Part shown: positions 1 through 8,329 of the stretch, in pieces
How positions within the stretch are numbered: the stretch's first letter is position 1
Layout of the letters: each line of letters begins with the position of its first letter
Source of the DNA: Pseudomonas grandcourensis
GTDB taxonomy: Bacteria; Pseudomonadota; Gammaproteobacteria; Pseudomonadales; Pseudomonadaceae
Length of the DNA: 64,000 bases
Reading direction: 5' to 3'
NCBI RefSeq assembly: GCF_039909015.1
Contig: NZ_CP150919.1
Location: forward strand, 3,882,501-3,946,500
Position numbers and translations under genes: made by a program
The notes under the pieces: model-generated
Seen by the model: only the letters and a program-made list of their open reading frames with translations
The model's database searches: none
What the model was told of the DNA's origin: nothing

Positions 1-914
1 AAACGGGTGTCTTCGAGCATGTAGCGGTGCTTCTGCAAGTCGATGTCTTCGCGCCAGTCGCCGCTGTCGGTCAGCTTGCCATGGGCACCGCGACCGTACA
101 TCCACTCGTCGCCTTCGGTGGTGTTGTAGTGGTCAGCCAGCGGGAAGTGCGGCGCGCCGTAGGTCAGTGCTTCACGCACGGCCATGCGCTCGGCATCCAA
201 CTGGTTGGTCACGCGACGAATCGACGGTTGGGTGCCTTCGTTGTGAATGTCCCAGGCCTCGAAATGCTCCAGGGGACCGGCGTTCATCATGATCAGCGGC
301 GGATGGATGATGGGGCCGGCGTTCATCAGCGCACCGCTCAGGGCGTCTTCAATCGGTTCGACGCTTGGGTAGGCTTCACGCAGCACCGCGAAAGCATGCT
401 CGGACAGGTTGCTGGGGAATACGCCAGTCGGCAGGCGGGTGGCGTAGCCGCTGATCACCAGGTCGCTGGCACCATGTTTGCGGACCAGGTACGGCAGCGT
501 ACCGGTTTCAGCGAAGGCGACTTTGCTCCGGTTGCCCGCATCGGCCATGGCCTTGGCGAACACGAAGCTGCCGAAAGTGCCCGGCGGCAGGAACACCACC
601 TGACCGTCGTGCAGGTGCGGCGCCACATGTTTGGCCAGGTCTTCGTGGGAGGTCGACGGCAGCGGGATGATCACCAGTTGCGCGTCGGCCAGGGCTTCGG
701 CCAGGTCGTCGGTGAACGAGAGCTTGTCGCCTTGCTGGCCGACGGACAATTTGCGAGTGCCCTTGTAGTCCTTGATGGTCAGGCTGCCGATGGCCAACAG
801 CTCCTTGAGCGCGGCGGAGTCTCGACGCCACAGGCGGGTCTGGTGCCCCTTTTCAGCCATTTCGACAGCAGCGGCGTAACAGCCGTGACCACCACCCAGC
901 ACGGTAATATTCAT
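1..914 (-). CDS. NAD/NADP octopine/nopaline dehydrogenase family protein (3' end outside window)
   Basis: The protein opens with a Rossmann dinucleotide-binding motif, VLGGGHGCYAA (residues 4-14), followed by the layout of the opine dehydrogenase family. That family reductively joins an amino acid to a 2-oxo acid, or runs the reverse oxidation. A C-terminal segment with NAGPIIHPPLIMMNAG and a conserved His fits the family's catalytic domain. The start at 914 is preceded by AAGGAG. About 304 codons are visible and the stop codon lies beyond the left edge, so the real length is unknown. Upstream lie an AAnAAnAA motif (926-933) and a pair of direct repeats (976-1005), so the gene probably has its own promoter. 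The adjacent AraC gene, MFS carrier and porin suggest uptake and breakdown of an opine-like or amino-acid-derived compound. The substrate cannot be read from the sequence. Confidence 0.85.
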   Translation of the reverse strand, partial: MNITVLGGGHGCYAAAVEMAEKGHQTRLWRRDSAALKELLAIGSLTIKDYKGTRKLSVGQQGDKLSFTDDLAEALADAQLVIIPLPSTSHEDLAKHVAPHLHDGQVVFLPPGTFGSFVFAKAMADAGNRSKVAFAETGTLPYLVRKHGASDLVISGYATRLPTGVFPSNLSEHAFAVLREAYPSVEPIEDALSGALMNAGPIIHPPLIMMNAGPLEHFEAWDIHNEGTQPSIRRVTNQLDAERMAVREALTYGAPHFPLADHYNTTEGDEWMYGRGAHGKLTDSGDWREDIDLQKHRYMLEDTR

Positions 915-925
915 GCAGATACTCC

Positions 926-933
926 TTTTTGTT
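926..933 (-). promoter_or_regulatory. Hfq/Crc catabolite-activity (CA) motif
   Basis: On the minus strand AACAAAAA matches AAnAAnAA and touches the AGGAG ribosome-binding site of the opine dehydrogenase gene. In pseudomonads Hfq with Crc binds such motifs to block translation when preferred carbon sources are present. Regulation here is inferred from the motif and its place. Confidence 0.5.
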
Positions 934-975
934 AGAGACTCGATCCTATCGAGCCGCACCGCCGCAGACTCATCC

Positions 976-1005
976 GATTGCGCAGCCGACTGACGGATTG
1001 CGCAG
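976..1005. promoter_or_regulatory. Tandem GATTGCGCAG direct repeat, likely AraC-type operator
   Basis: GATTGCGCAG occurs at 976-985 and again at 996-1005, exactly 20 bp apart, upstream of the opine dehydrogenase gene. The same decamer pair with the same 20-bp period recurs at 5291-5320, upstream of another AraC gene and the porin. AraC-family proteins typically bind two direct repeats about two helical turns apart on one face of the DNA. Which of the three local AraC proteins binds here is not known. Confidence 0.6.
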
Positions 1006-1010
1006 GAGTC

Positions 1011-1985
1011 TCAATGCTTCTGCCGCCGCAACGTGTCCGACGGCAGACAGCCATAGCGATGCCGATAGGCGCTGGAAAAATGCCCGAAGCTGTTGATGCC
1101 GTGACGCAACAGGATATCGGTGACGGTCTCGCCGGCCCTGCCCTGTTTGAGCGACTCGTGAATCACCGCCAGGCGACGGTCGCGGATGTACTCGACCGGT
1201 GCCTGCTGGAGGAACTGGTTGAAGCCGTTTTGCAGGGTGCGCACCGATACGCCGCACAGTTCGCTCAAGGTCGTCAGGCTGATCGGTTCGTCGAGGTGCT
1301 CCTCGATGTAGTCACGGGCCTTTTTCACGTGGTGCGGCAGCGGCGCGCGCGAGTCGATCAACAGATCCGCCGAGTAGTTGTGCGGCAGCTGTGTGAGCAG
1401 CAGTTGCATCAGGTATTCGGACAGGCCGCTGGCGAGACGCGAACCGTCTACGCCGCTGCCGTACAGCCGGCAGATGTAGTCCAGGGTGTGATAGAGGCTG
1501 ACGACGCCGACGCCCAGGTGATCGACGCTGACATCAAAGATCACCGACTGACGCAGGCTGCGGCCGAGCAGGCGTTGCAGTTGCGTCTCCAGGGCATCAC
1601 GGTCGACGCGCAGGATCAGGTTGCGGCACTCGCCATCGGTGACGATGCGGCTCTGCGCGAACGGCGAGGAAACGCTCAGGTAGCCCGACTGCATCGCCGC
1701 GCTGCGCCGCCCGTGGGCCACCTCGCAATGCCCCTGCAAGGTGATGCGAAACAGATACTGATCGGCAATGTCGCCGATGGTGATCTCCACCGGCGCGCCA
1801 TAGCGCAGGTCGAGCAGCGCCGAATCGCCGAAGAATACGCCGTTGAGCCGGGTATAGATCGGCTCGTCACGCAGCACATTGAAACTGTGCGGGCACAGGT
1901 ATTGGCTGACCTTGTCCTTGATCTCGCGGTAATCGGCCGAGCTGAGCAGGCTGTGCCGTTCCAACAGGTGTACATCATTCAACAT
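1011..1985 (-). CDS. AraC family transcriptional regulator (AraC_binding_2-like N-terminus)
   Basis: This 324-residue protein has an N-terminal beta-rich ligand-binding-type domain (about residues 20-190) and a C-terminal double helix-turn-helix (about residues 215-320). The second half contains the typical ISLTTLSELCGVSVRTLQ and GINSFGHFSSAYRHRYG stretches. The ATG at 1985 is preferred because AGGAG lies 7-9 bases upstream; a TTG at 1988 is also possible. It sits between the opine dehydrogenase gene and the MFS gene, all on the minus strand. It is a good candidate for the protein that binds the GATTGCGCAG repeats just downstream of its own stop, in front of the dehydrogenase gene. The effector is unknown. 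Confidence 0.88.
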   Translation of the reverse strand: MLNDVHLLERHSLLSSADYREIKDKVSQYLCPHSFNVLRDEPIYTRLNGVFFGDSALLDLRYGAPVEITIGDIADQYLFRITLQGHCEVAHGRRSAAMQSGYLSVSSPFAQSRIVTDGECRNLILRVDRDALETQLQRLLGRSLRQSVIFDVSVDHLGVGVVSLYHTLDYICRLYGSGVDGSRLASGLSEYLMQLLLTQLPHNYSADLLIDSRAPLPHHVKKARDYIEEHLDEPISLTTLSELCGVSVRTLQNGFNQFLQQAPVEYIRDRRLAVIHESLKQGRAGETVTDILLRHGINSFGHFSSAYRHRYGCLPSDTLRRQKH

Positions 1986-2070
1986 CAAGGGTTCTCCTGA
2001 CCTGGAGCACCTCGGCCCCGCTCCCTTTAACAGGAGCGAGGCCGGGGCGCCGATCGTGGACTATGACCAA

Positions 2071-3432
2071 TCAAGCCCGGGTCGGGTGTTCACGGGCATA
2101 GCTTTCGCGGAAATGACGGCAACCACGCCATAGTAGAAGTACGGTCAACGCCGACGCGCCACAGATCACCAGCGACATCGACGACCCCACCGCCGCGGGC
2201 GATCCGAAGTAGCGGTCGGTCAACAGCGCCACCAGCGTGGTGCCCAGGCCCAACCCCAGCAGATTGCTGATCAGCAGGAACACGGCCGAGACCTGCGCAC
2301 GTACCTGGTTCGGCGCGAGGATCTGCATCGCCGCCGTGGACGCCGGCATCGGGAACGAAGCGAAGAACATCGCTGGCACCAACAGCGTCACCGACAGCCA
2401 TAGTTGATCGACTTGAGAGAACAGCACGGCCGGCACCGCCATGCCGAGGGCACCGATGACGCCAGTGCGCATCGCAGCGTCCTGATGACCTTTCTTGGCC
2501 AGGTAGTCGGTGAGCCATCCACCGAACAGCACCCCGGCGGTGTTGGCCACCAACAGCACGGTGCCGAGCATGTAGCCCGCCTCCATTGGCGACAGGCCGA
2601 ACTTGCGGATGTACAGCGCCGGGCTCCAGCTCATCAAGCAGAACAGGGCCATGGCGTAGAACGAAAAGCCCAGGTAATGACAGGTGAAGGTGGCACGGTG
2701 GCGGCCGAGGAAGCGCAAGCCATCGCTCATCGCGACCTTCTTCGCCCGACCCTGCGCATCGACCTGCAGGCCTTTGCGCGCCGGGTCGCGCACGGTGAGC
2801 CAGATCAACAGGCCGACCAGCATGCCGGGCAGACCGACAATGAAGAACGCCAGCTGCCAGGCCTTCATCGCGCCGAGAAAGGCGACCTCAATGGTGTTCA
2901 TGTCCTTGAGCATCGCGATCACATAGCCGCCCACCAGGAAGGCCAGGCCACCACCGACGAACGAACCGATCGAGTAGATGCCCACTGCGCGGCCGAGCTT
3001 TTCCTTGGGGAACATGTCGCTGAACATGGAGTAGGCCGAGGGCGACAGGGCCGCTTCGCCGACGCCGACGCCAATGCGGGCGAGGAACATGTGCAGGAAG
3101 TTCTTGCTCATGCCGCAGGCTGCAGTCGCCAGGCTCCAGAACACCACGCCGACGGCGATGATCTTCGGCCGGGAGAAGCGGTCCGCCAGGTAGGCGATGG
3201 GCATGCCCATGAAGGCGTAGAACAACGAAAAGGCCAGCCCGTGCAGCAAGCTGAACTGAGTGTCGCTGATCTGCAGGTCGGCTTTGATCGGCTCGATCAT
3301 CAGCGCCAGGATCTGCCGATCCACAAATGAAAAGATGTAGGCGATCATGCACAGGCCTACCACGTACCACTCGTAAATGTAGGTTTTCTTCTTCTGCCGT
3401 TGCAGGACCGCGTTATCGACCTGGATATTCAC
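2071..3432 (-). CDS. MFS transporter (spinster/ACS-like)
   Basis: This major facilitator has about 12 predicted membrane segments. It carries an early SFVDRQILALMIEPI segment followed by DTQFSLLHGLAF, typical of the ACS/spinster-like carriers found beside bacterial catabolic genes, and the loop 2-3 motif YLADRFSRPK. It would import an organic acid or amino-acid-derived compound across the inner membrane. The GTG at 3432 is preferred because AAGAGGAG lies 9 bases upstream; an ATG at 3462 has no ribosome-binding site. Upstream are a short open frame (3459-3545) and a leader block that is repeated before the porin gene, so carrier and porin are probably co-regulated for the same substrate. Confidence 0.85.
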   Translation of the reverse strand: MNIQVDNAVLQRQKKKTYIYEWYVVGLCMIAYIFSFVDRQILALMIEPIKADLQISDTQFSLLHGLAFSLFYAFMGMPIAYLADRFSRPKIIAVGVVFWSLATAACGMSKNFLHMFLARIGVGVGEAALSPSAYSMFSDMFPKEKLGRAVGIYSIGSFVGGGLAFLVGGYVIAMLKDMNTIEVAFLGAMKAWQLAFFIVGLPGMLVGLLIWLTVRDPARKGLQVDAQGRAKKVAMSDGLRFLGRHRATFTCHYLGFSFYAMALFCLMSWSPALYIRKFGLSPMEAGYMLGTVLLVANTAGVLFGGWLTDYLAKKGHQDAAMRTGVIGALGMAVPAVLFSQVDQLWLSVTLLVPAMFFASFPMPASTAAMQILAPNQVRAQVSAVFLLISNLLGLGLGTTLVALLTDRYFGSPAAVGSSMSLVICGASALTVLLLWRGCRHFRESYAREHPTRA

Positions 3433-3458
3433 TAGTGTTTGCTCCTCTTGGAATCCGC

Positions 3459-3545
3459 TCATGCGCGCAGCGCGCCGGGTGACGGTGCACAGCGCACCGA
3501 CTGGGAAGTTGCGGGGCAGATGTAAAGGACAAAGGGTTCGAACAT
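3459..3545 (-). CDS. Possible 28-codon leader ORF upstream of the MFS gene
   Basis: A short frame starting MFEPFVLYI has its own AAGAGG ribosome-binding site with an overlapping AACAATAA motif. A second 28-codon frame starting MLEPIVLYI lies in the duplicate leader before the porin gene (4907-4993). Only the first nine residues are similar. It may be a translated leader, or the relic of a gene start whose upstream region was duplicated. There is no evidence that the peptide is functional. Confidence 0.25.
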   Translation of the reverse strand: MFEPFVLYICPATSQSVRCAPSPGALRA

Positions 3546-3572
3546 GGTCAGGCCTCTTATTGTTATGGGGTC
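3521..3572 (-). repeat. Leader repeat copy A (upstream of MFS gene)
   Basis: About 52 bp closely resemble 4969-5020, upstream of the OprD porin gene. Both copies read on the minus strand as CCCCATAACAA, a ribosome-binding site, a GCCTGAC stretch, an ATG, then codons for M(F/L)EP(F/I)VLYI. Both carry an AAnAAnAA motif; here it is at 3557-3564. The arrangement suggests duplication of a 5' regulatory leader, placing two transport genes under the same post-transcriptional control. Confidence 0.6.
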
Positions 3573-3592
3573 AATCCCTGGATGGACCGGGC

Positions 3593-4843
3593 TTACCAGA
3601 ACTTCCAGGTGTAGGTCGTGGCGACACGGAATTCGTTGTAGTCGTAGCCGTACTTCTGTTTCACGTCGATGTTGCGCAGGTCCAGCCCCAGGCCTTGCAG
3701 CGCCCCGCTCTGCACCACGTAGCTGAGTCCCAGAAAACGTTCGCTTTCCTGGTTGTCGCTCAGGTTGTTGCCACGGTTCCAGTTGGTACCCTTGATGTAG
3801 CGGGTGTAGAGCTTCAGCCCCGGCATGCCCATCCCGGCAAAGTCATAGCTGTAGCGCGCGCCCCAGGACTTTTCACCCGGGCGGACAAACCCCAGGGACG
3901 ACCAGTGCACCAGGTAAGGTTGCGGGATAAAACCGTTCATGGTCGGGAATACGCTGTCACCGAGCATGCGCTGGTAACTGAGGCCAAACATGTGGGCGCC
4001 TTTGAGCAAGGAGAACAAGCCGCCGTAGGAACGGTTGTCGATTTCACCGTTCAAGGCATTGCCATCTTCATTGTTATTGAAGTAGCGCAAGTCGGTCTTG
4101 AGTTTGTATCCACTACCCAAGTCAGCCATATGCATCAGGCCAAAATAGTGTTGCTGATAAATATCGTGCAACACACCATAGAAATAACTGGCTTGCAAGT
4201 TCTTGGTAATGTCGTAAGTTGCGCCACCGAAGTCCAGGCCGTCACTGTCGAGATTATCGGTGGAACCAAACTTGTACAGCTTCTCGTGATTGGAAGATTC
4301 CCGTGTCACGGCAGACCAGAACCGGCCACCGGTCATCGTCAACCCATCGACTTCCTTGGACTCGACCACCGCCCCTTGATAGATCGTATCCAGTTGCCGG
4401 CTGGCGTCATCGTACGCCACCGGCAATTGAGGGCGAAGGTCACCGACCTTCAACTCGGTTTTGCTGTAGCGCATCTTGAAGGTTGCGCCAGCACGACTGT
4501 AGTCATCGGCCGTCTGCTGGTCACGGACGCTGTAGGGCAGCGAACCGTCGTTGCCCGACGAATCCAGGCGCACAGCGTACTGCGCATCCACATCAAGGCC
4601 GATCGCCAGGGCCGTGTCGGTATAACCGGAAGTAAACTGCGCATCGAAACCCTGAGACCAACTATGCACTTCAGAAACCGGCGCATTGGTATTGGTGTAG
4701 TTACGATGCAAGTAGAAGTTGCGTGTATCCACTTTCAAGTGACTGTCATCAACAACATCGGCATAGGCTGCCAATGGCGAACAGATAATTCCCAATACGC
4801 CGGCAATACCGAGCCCACGGCAAGATTGTTTTACCTGAAACAT
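3593..4843 (-). CDS. OprD family outer-membrane porin
   Basis: The 416-residue protein has a signal peptide (about residues 1-28, ending near PLAAYA). Mature features of OprD-type substrate-specific porins follow, such as the early HLKVDTRNFYLHRNY strand, many alternating aromatic strands and a terminal aromatic residue (KFW) used in barrel assembly. It would form an 18-strand channel for a small carboxylate or amino-acid-like solute. GGAGAAG precedes the start. Its promoter region (4844-5396) is shared with a divergent AraC gene and holds the GATTGCGCAG repeat pair and leader copy B. Together with the MFS carrier it gives a two-membrane uptake route for the island's substrate. Confidence 0.92.
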   Translation of the reverse strand: MFQVKQSCRGLGIAGVLGIICSPLAAYADVVDDSHLKVDTRNFYLHRNYTNTNAPVSEVHSWSQGFDAQFTSGYTDTALAIGLDVDAQYAVRLDSSGNDGSLPYSVRDQQTADDYSRAGATFKMRYSKTELKVGDLRPQLPVAYDDASRQLDTIYQGAVVESKEVDGLTMTGGRFWSAVTRESSNHEKLYKFGSTDNLDSDGLDFGGATYDITKNLQASYFYGVLHDIYQQHYFGLMHMADLGSGYKLKTDLRYFNNNEDGNALNGEIDNRSYGGLFSLLKGAHMFGLSYQRMLGDSVFPTMNGFIPQPYLVHWSSLGFVRPGEKSWGARYSYDFAGMGMPGLKLYTRYIKGTNWNRGNNLSDNQESERFLGLSYVVQSGALQGLGLDLRNIDVKQKYGYDYNEFRVATTYTWKFW

Positions 4844-4906
4844 CTAACTTCTCCACATCTGTATGTGCTGGGCACTGTATTTATAGGAGCAGATTCGAAC
4901 TAAAAA

Positions 4907-4993
4907 CTAAAAATGCCGGCAGCCGAACACCGAGCCTTCTTGCGCAGGAAGGCGGATTGCATCAGGGATATAAAGGACGATGGGTTCGAGCAT
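4907..4993 (-). CDS. Possible 28-codon leader ORF upstream of the OprD gene
   Basis: A frame starting MLEPIVLYI follows an AACAACAA motif and a short purine-rich stretch. It ends 63 bases before the porin ATG. It parallels the frame at 3459-3545 in its first nine residues only. It is listed because both copies share sequence and position, not because a product is known. Confidence 0.22.
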   Translation of the reverse strand: MLEPIVLYIPDAIRLPAQEGSVFGCRHF

Positions 4994-5020
4994 TGTCAGG
5001 CCTATTGTTGTTATGGGGTA
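4969..5020 (-). repeat. Leader repeat copy B (upstream of OprD gene)
   Basis: This is the second copy of the block at 3521-3572. Its minus strand carries AACAACAA (5005-5012), another perfect AAnAAnAA motif, just before the short frame's ATG. It lies about 125-175 bp upstream of the porin start codon. Confidence 0.6.
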
Positions 5021-5290
5021 AAACGCCAGGCGGGCTCAATGGAACAGTCCGCCACGACGACACGCCTCTTGTCTACCCAAGGTAAGCCAGCAGGCGCCGC
5101 GCCGATATCGAGATGAACAGCATCCGTTGGGGGGAAAACTTCAACCCGGCTAAAGGTTTCCCTTAGTCGACTCGAACGCGCAGGGCACACAGTGGGAGAT
5201 GGCAAGCCTGTTTTGCATAAGCCTTCCTTCAGCGAGGTCTTGTTGTTGGATGGGCCTAAACTAGCGATTGCACTGCCTGCCAACCTCCCC

Positions 5291-5320
5291 GATTGCGCAG
5301 GCGATTCTCCAATTGCGCAG
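5291..5320. promoter_or_regulatory. Tandem (G/A)ATTGCGCAG direct repeat, likely AraC-type operator
   Basis: GATTGCGCAG at 5291-5300 and AATTGCGCAG at 5311-5320 repeat with a 20-bp period, the same as at 976-1005. The site lies between the minus-strand porin gene and the plus-strand AraC gene at 5397. It could serve autoregulation of that gene, activation of the porin, or both. Confidence 0.6.
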
Positions 5321-5396
5321 CATGATGCAGGCCGCCTGAGTACTGCACTAAGCTTCTCAGGACATAATCTGGTGAAACCGGGACACGAGGCCAGGC

Positions 5397-6434
5397 ATGT
5401 ATACCTTGACGCGAAGCGCCAGCCTTACCGACTTTGAGCAGGTGGCCCGTTCAGTGGGGCTCGATCCATTTCGTATGTTGCGCATGGCCAGGCTACCGGC
5501 CAGTGTCCTCGACGATCCGAACATCATGGTCAGCAGCGATTCGGTAGGTTGGCTGCTGGAGGAGTCAGCCCGCCTGTCCGGCCAGGAGTCCTTCGGACTG
5601 CTGCTTGCGCAAACCCGGCAGCTTTCCAACTTTGGCATGCTCGCGCTACTCCTGCGCGAAGAGCCAACACTTCGCGCAGCCTTGCAATCCTGCTTTCGCT
5701 ATACGCGCTTGCATAACGCCGGTGTGCAATTGTGGCTCGAGGATGCAGGCGACCTGACCCTGCTGCATGTGGGTGTGAACATGCGGGGCCATCATGGCGT
5801 CTGGCGTCAGGCGATTGAAACGGCAACCGGCATCATGCTTCGGACGTTGAGCGTTCTGAGCGGCCATGCCTTCCGGCCGGTAAGGGTCAGTTTCACTCAC
5901 GAGCGACCTTCCAGCCTTGAAGTGCACCACCGTGTGTTGGGTACAACTATCGAGTTTTCCCGGGAATTCAATGCCATCGTTTGCCGCAGGCGCGATCTGG
6001 ACATGCCCATTCCCACGGCCGACCCCGCGTTGCATCGGGAGGTGAAGCGATCGCTGGACATGCAGTTGGCCAATCTGCGCGACGAACCGGCGCAGCGGGT
6101 ACGCCAGATCGTCAGGATGCTGCTGCCAAGCGGACTGTGCTCTGTCGATGCCGTGGCCCAGCATCTCGGGATGCACCGACGCACCCTCAACCGACACCTG
6201 GCGGACGAGGGAGAGAGTGTCACGACGATCATCAATGCTGTACGCGCCGAACTCGCCGAAGAGTATCTGGCCAACAGCAAGCGCCGATTGTATGAGGTCG
6301 CCGAACTCCTCGGCTTTTCCTCTGCCGGTGACTTTTCACGCTGGTTCCGTAGCCGTTTTGGCAAGACGCCCTCGGCTTGGGCCGTCTCCTACCGAGCGAG
6401 CAAGACGGCACCCGGGCCTATATCGCCTGCATAA
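5397..6434 (+). CDS. AraC family transcriptional regulator (OruR/ArgR-like, Arabinose_bd N-terminus)
   Basis: This 345-residue regulator has an N-terminal AraC_N-type ligand domain (about residues 20-200). Its C-terminal AraC DNA-binding domain (about 235-335) contains SVDAVAQHLGMHRRTLNRHL and LLGFSSAGDFSRWFRSRFGKTP. It is divergent from the OprD porin gene, with a shared 550-bp region holding the GATTGCGCAG repeats. It is homologous along its whole length to the next gene (6863-7882), so the two are paralogues. A role in controlling the porin, the MFS carrier or the opine dehydrogenase is inferred from position and the shared operators. Confidence 0.88.
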   Translation: MYTLTRSASLTDFEQVARSVGLDPFRMLRMARLPASVLDDPNIMVSSDSVGWLLEESARLSGQESFGLLLAQTRQLSNFGMLALLLREEPTLRAALQSCFRYTRLHNAGVQLWLEDAGDLTLLHVGVNMRGHHGVWRQAIETATGIMLRTLSVLSGHAFRPVRVSFTHERPSSLEVHHRVLGTTIEFSREFNAIVCRRRDLDMPIPTADPALHREVKRSLDMQLANLRDEPAQRVRQIVRMLLPSGLCSVDAVAQHLGMHRRTLNRHLADEGESVTTIINAVRAELAEEYLANSKRRLYEVAELLGFSSAGDFSRWFRSRFGKTPSAWAVSYRASKTAPGPISPA

Positions 6435-6862
6435 AAGGCGACTCAAGCCTGCTGGTCAGCCACGTTGCCTGAACCTCGCACGCCCCCACGTTTCTGACTT
6501 CGCCACCCCTCCGCCAGCGTCCCAATACGCGAAGATTCTGTCCCATAAGGCTCATTGCATCGCTCTCGCGCTACCTACTATGGGTCAGTGGCCCCTGCTT
6601 CGTTGATGGGGGCCACAGCATCTACCGGATACACGTAAACCGCCCGGGATCCTGGACCCTTGATGGCTCCAGCGGTTTGTGGATCCGGGTCCGCCAACCA
6701 ATTCGATGGTGATGCGAAAAATACGATCCTGAATCTGATCGCGCTACTTGCAGTCCTCCACCGGGATCGCCCCGGGAGCCACGCAAACGTCATCAGAACA
6801 GCGCCTGATCGCGCAACACATCTTCAATGAAACGTCACCATCGGCCGAGGGAAGTCCTACGC
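6435..6862. other. Intergenic region between two AraC paralogues
   Basis: No convincing gene was seen. The region holds a 9-bp inverted repeat, CCGGGATCC at 6644-6652 and GGATCCGGG at 6681-6689, with a 28-base loop and no T-run, so it is not a clear terminator. A GATCGCGCAAC stretch near 6808 weakly resembles one half of the GATTGCGCAG operator. The ribosome-binding site for the next gene (GAGGGAAG) begins near 6847. Confidence 0.4.
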
Positions 6863-7882
6863 ATGCCCACGCTTGTTCGCGCCGCAGTTTTGACCAAATA
6901 CCTGGAAGTTACCCAGGACCTGGGATTCGACCCGCACGACATCCTGGCAGTCGCCGGCCTGAACAAGGCTCAGCTGCAAGACCCCGAATCCCGCATCCCC
7001 ATCGATGCCGCCGTGCGTCTGCTGGAAGATTCGGCCATCGTCAGCGGTTGCCAGACCTTCGGCCTGAGCATGGCCGAGTCGCGCCAGTTTTCGGACTTCG
7101 GCGTGGTCAGCCTGCTGCTCAGTCATCAACGTACCCTGCGCGATGCCTTGCAGGTCATGGTGCGCTACCGTCATCTGATGAACGATTCGCTGGCCATCTT
7201 CGTTGAAGAGTGCGGCAAGATGGTGATCATTCGTGAAGAGATGGTCACCGAGTCGCCAATGCCCAGTCGCCAGGCCACGGAGCTGGCCATCGGTGTGACG
7301 TTCGGTCTGTGCTCGGCCCTGCTCGGCTCGCACTGGCGCCCTTACAGCGTCAACTTCATGCACCAGCCACCGGACAACCTGTACCTGCATCGGCGCGTGT
7401 TCGGCTGCAACCTGGAATTCGGCAGCGAGTTCAATGGCATCGTTTGCCCCGCCGCCTGCCTCGACATGATCAACCTCAATGCCGACCCGACCATGGCCCG
7501 TCATGCCCGGAGCTACCTTGACTCGCTGCAAAGCCCCGAGAGCACCTCGACGCTGTTCGAAGTGCGCAAGGCCATCTACTTGCTGTTGCCCATGGGCCGC
7601 GCCACCCTGGAGCAGATCGCCCAGACCCAGGGGATGAACGTGCGCACCCTGCAACGTCGCCTCAAGGACCACGGCTGTGCCTTCAGCGACCTGATCAACG
7701 ATGTGCGCCGCGCCCTGGTACTGCGTTACCTGGAAAACCCGAACCACTCGCTGAGCCACATTGCCGACATGTTCGGCTTCACCATGGCGAGTTCCTTTAC
7801 CCGCTGGTTCATCAACCAGTTCGGCATGCCCCCGGCGGTGTGGCGCAGCGCGCAGAAACAGTCCGGCGTCCCACGGCGATGA
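6863..7882 (+). CDS. AraC family transcriptional regulator (paralogue of the 5397 gene)
   Basis: This 339-residue AraC protein aligns with the preceding regulator from its first residues (MPTLVRAAVLTKYLEV against MYTLTRSASLTDFEQV). It has the same AraC_N ligand domain and a C-terminal helix-turn-helix pair (ATLEQIAQTQGMNVRTLQRRL; MFGFTMASSFTRWFINQFG). The ATG at 6863 is chosen over an upstream start at 6827 because it matches the paralogue's N-terminus and has GAGGGAAG about ten bases upstream. No enzyme or transporter gene follows it before the insertion sequence, so its target is unknown; downstream genes may have been lost. Confidence 0.85.
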   Translation: MPTLVRAAVLTKYLEVTQDLGFDPHDILAVAGLNKAQLQDPESRIPIDAAVRLLEDSAIVSGCQTFGLSMAESRQFSDFGVVSLLLSHQRTLRDALQVMVRYRHLMNDSLAIFVEECGKMVIIREEMVTESPMPSRQATELAIGVTFGLCSALLGSHWRPYSVNFMHQPPDNLYLHRRVFGCNLEFGSEFNGIVCPAACLDMINLNADPTMARHARSYLDSLQSPESTSTLFEVRKAIYLLLPMGRATLEQIAQTQGMNVRTLQRRLKDHGCAFSDLINDVRRALVLRYLENPNHSLSHIADMFGFTMASSFTRWFINQFGMPPAVWRSAQKQSGVPRR

Positions 7883-8039
7883 GGCGCTAGCACTTGCTGG
7901 AAAGTTGGGCAAGAAGCGGATGGTCGAGCGCTTCGAGGGTTTGCTTGGGTTGTACTGGACAACTGAGTGGGATGGGAATTTCGAGACACTGGAGGAACAC
8001 TTCAATCGCAAATTCCAGAAAGAGCTGTTTTATGTCTAG
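7883..8039 (+). pseudogene. Possible 3' remnant of an unrecognised gene
   Basis: In one plus frame, the bases after the AraC stop encode a protein-like tail: EALALAGKLGKKRMVERFEG and then a charged, aromatic-rich stretch ending in KELFYV and a stop at 8037-8039. There is no start codon or ribosome-binding site for it, and it lies outside the AraC reading frame. It looks like the surviving end of a gene cut by rearrangement near the insertion sequence. No family could be recognised. Confidence 0.25.
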
Positions 8040-8149
8040 CACACCATTCGTGGAATATACGGAGAGGTCCCCCAAGATTTCCCTCAGATCGAAAGCGTTT
8101 GCCCTGAACCACCCGATTCAGGCCAAGCATCAAATAGTGGTATCGATTC

Positions 8150-8245
8150 AGTGGTCTGCTTTTTTTGTCGTTTTCTGCCTCAAGCGATGGGCCGCTCCTG
8201 GCCGTTTTCTGTCTGCGATGATCTGCTGAAATCGGCCAGAAGCAA
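8150..8245 (+). repeat. Pseudomonas intergenic repeat copies, interrupted by the IS1111-type element
   Basis: Two successive stretches resemble the repeats at 18.5, 28.2 and 36.0 kb: a GTCGTTTTCTGCC/GGCCGTTTTCTGTC core followed by AAATCGGCCAGAAGC. The insertion sequence begins directly after AGAAGC. Its right flank resumes with CGGTCATTC, a stretch that also occurs in the repeat copy at 28.16 kb. The element therefore probably sits inside a repeat copy. Confidence 0.5.
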
Positions 8246-8329
8246 TGGGATGGACTCCTCCTCACTTCGGCATCTTGAGTGCCAGACTGAAGGTGCAAAC
8301 CACAGTCAACCGTGAGAAGGAGTCCACAC

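Noticed and set aside
6644-6689. CCGGGATCC/GGATCCGGG inverted repeat as a terminator
   Set aside because: The loop is 28 bases and no T-run follows; it is only noted as an inverted repeat.
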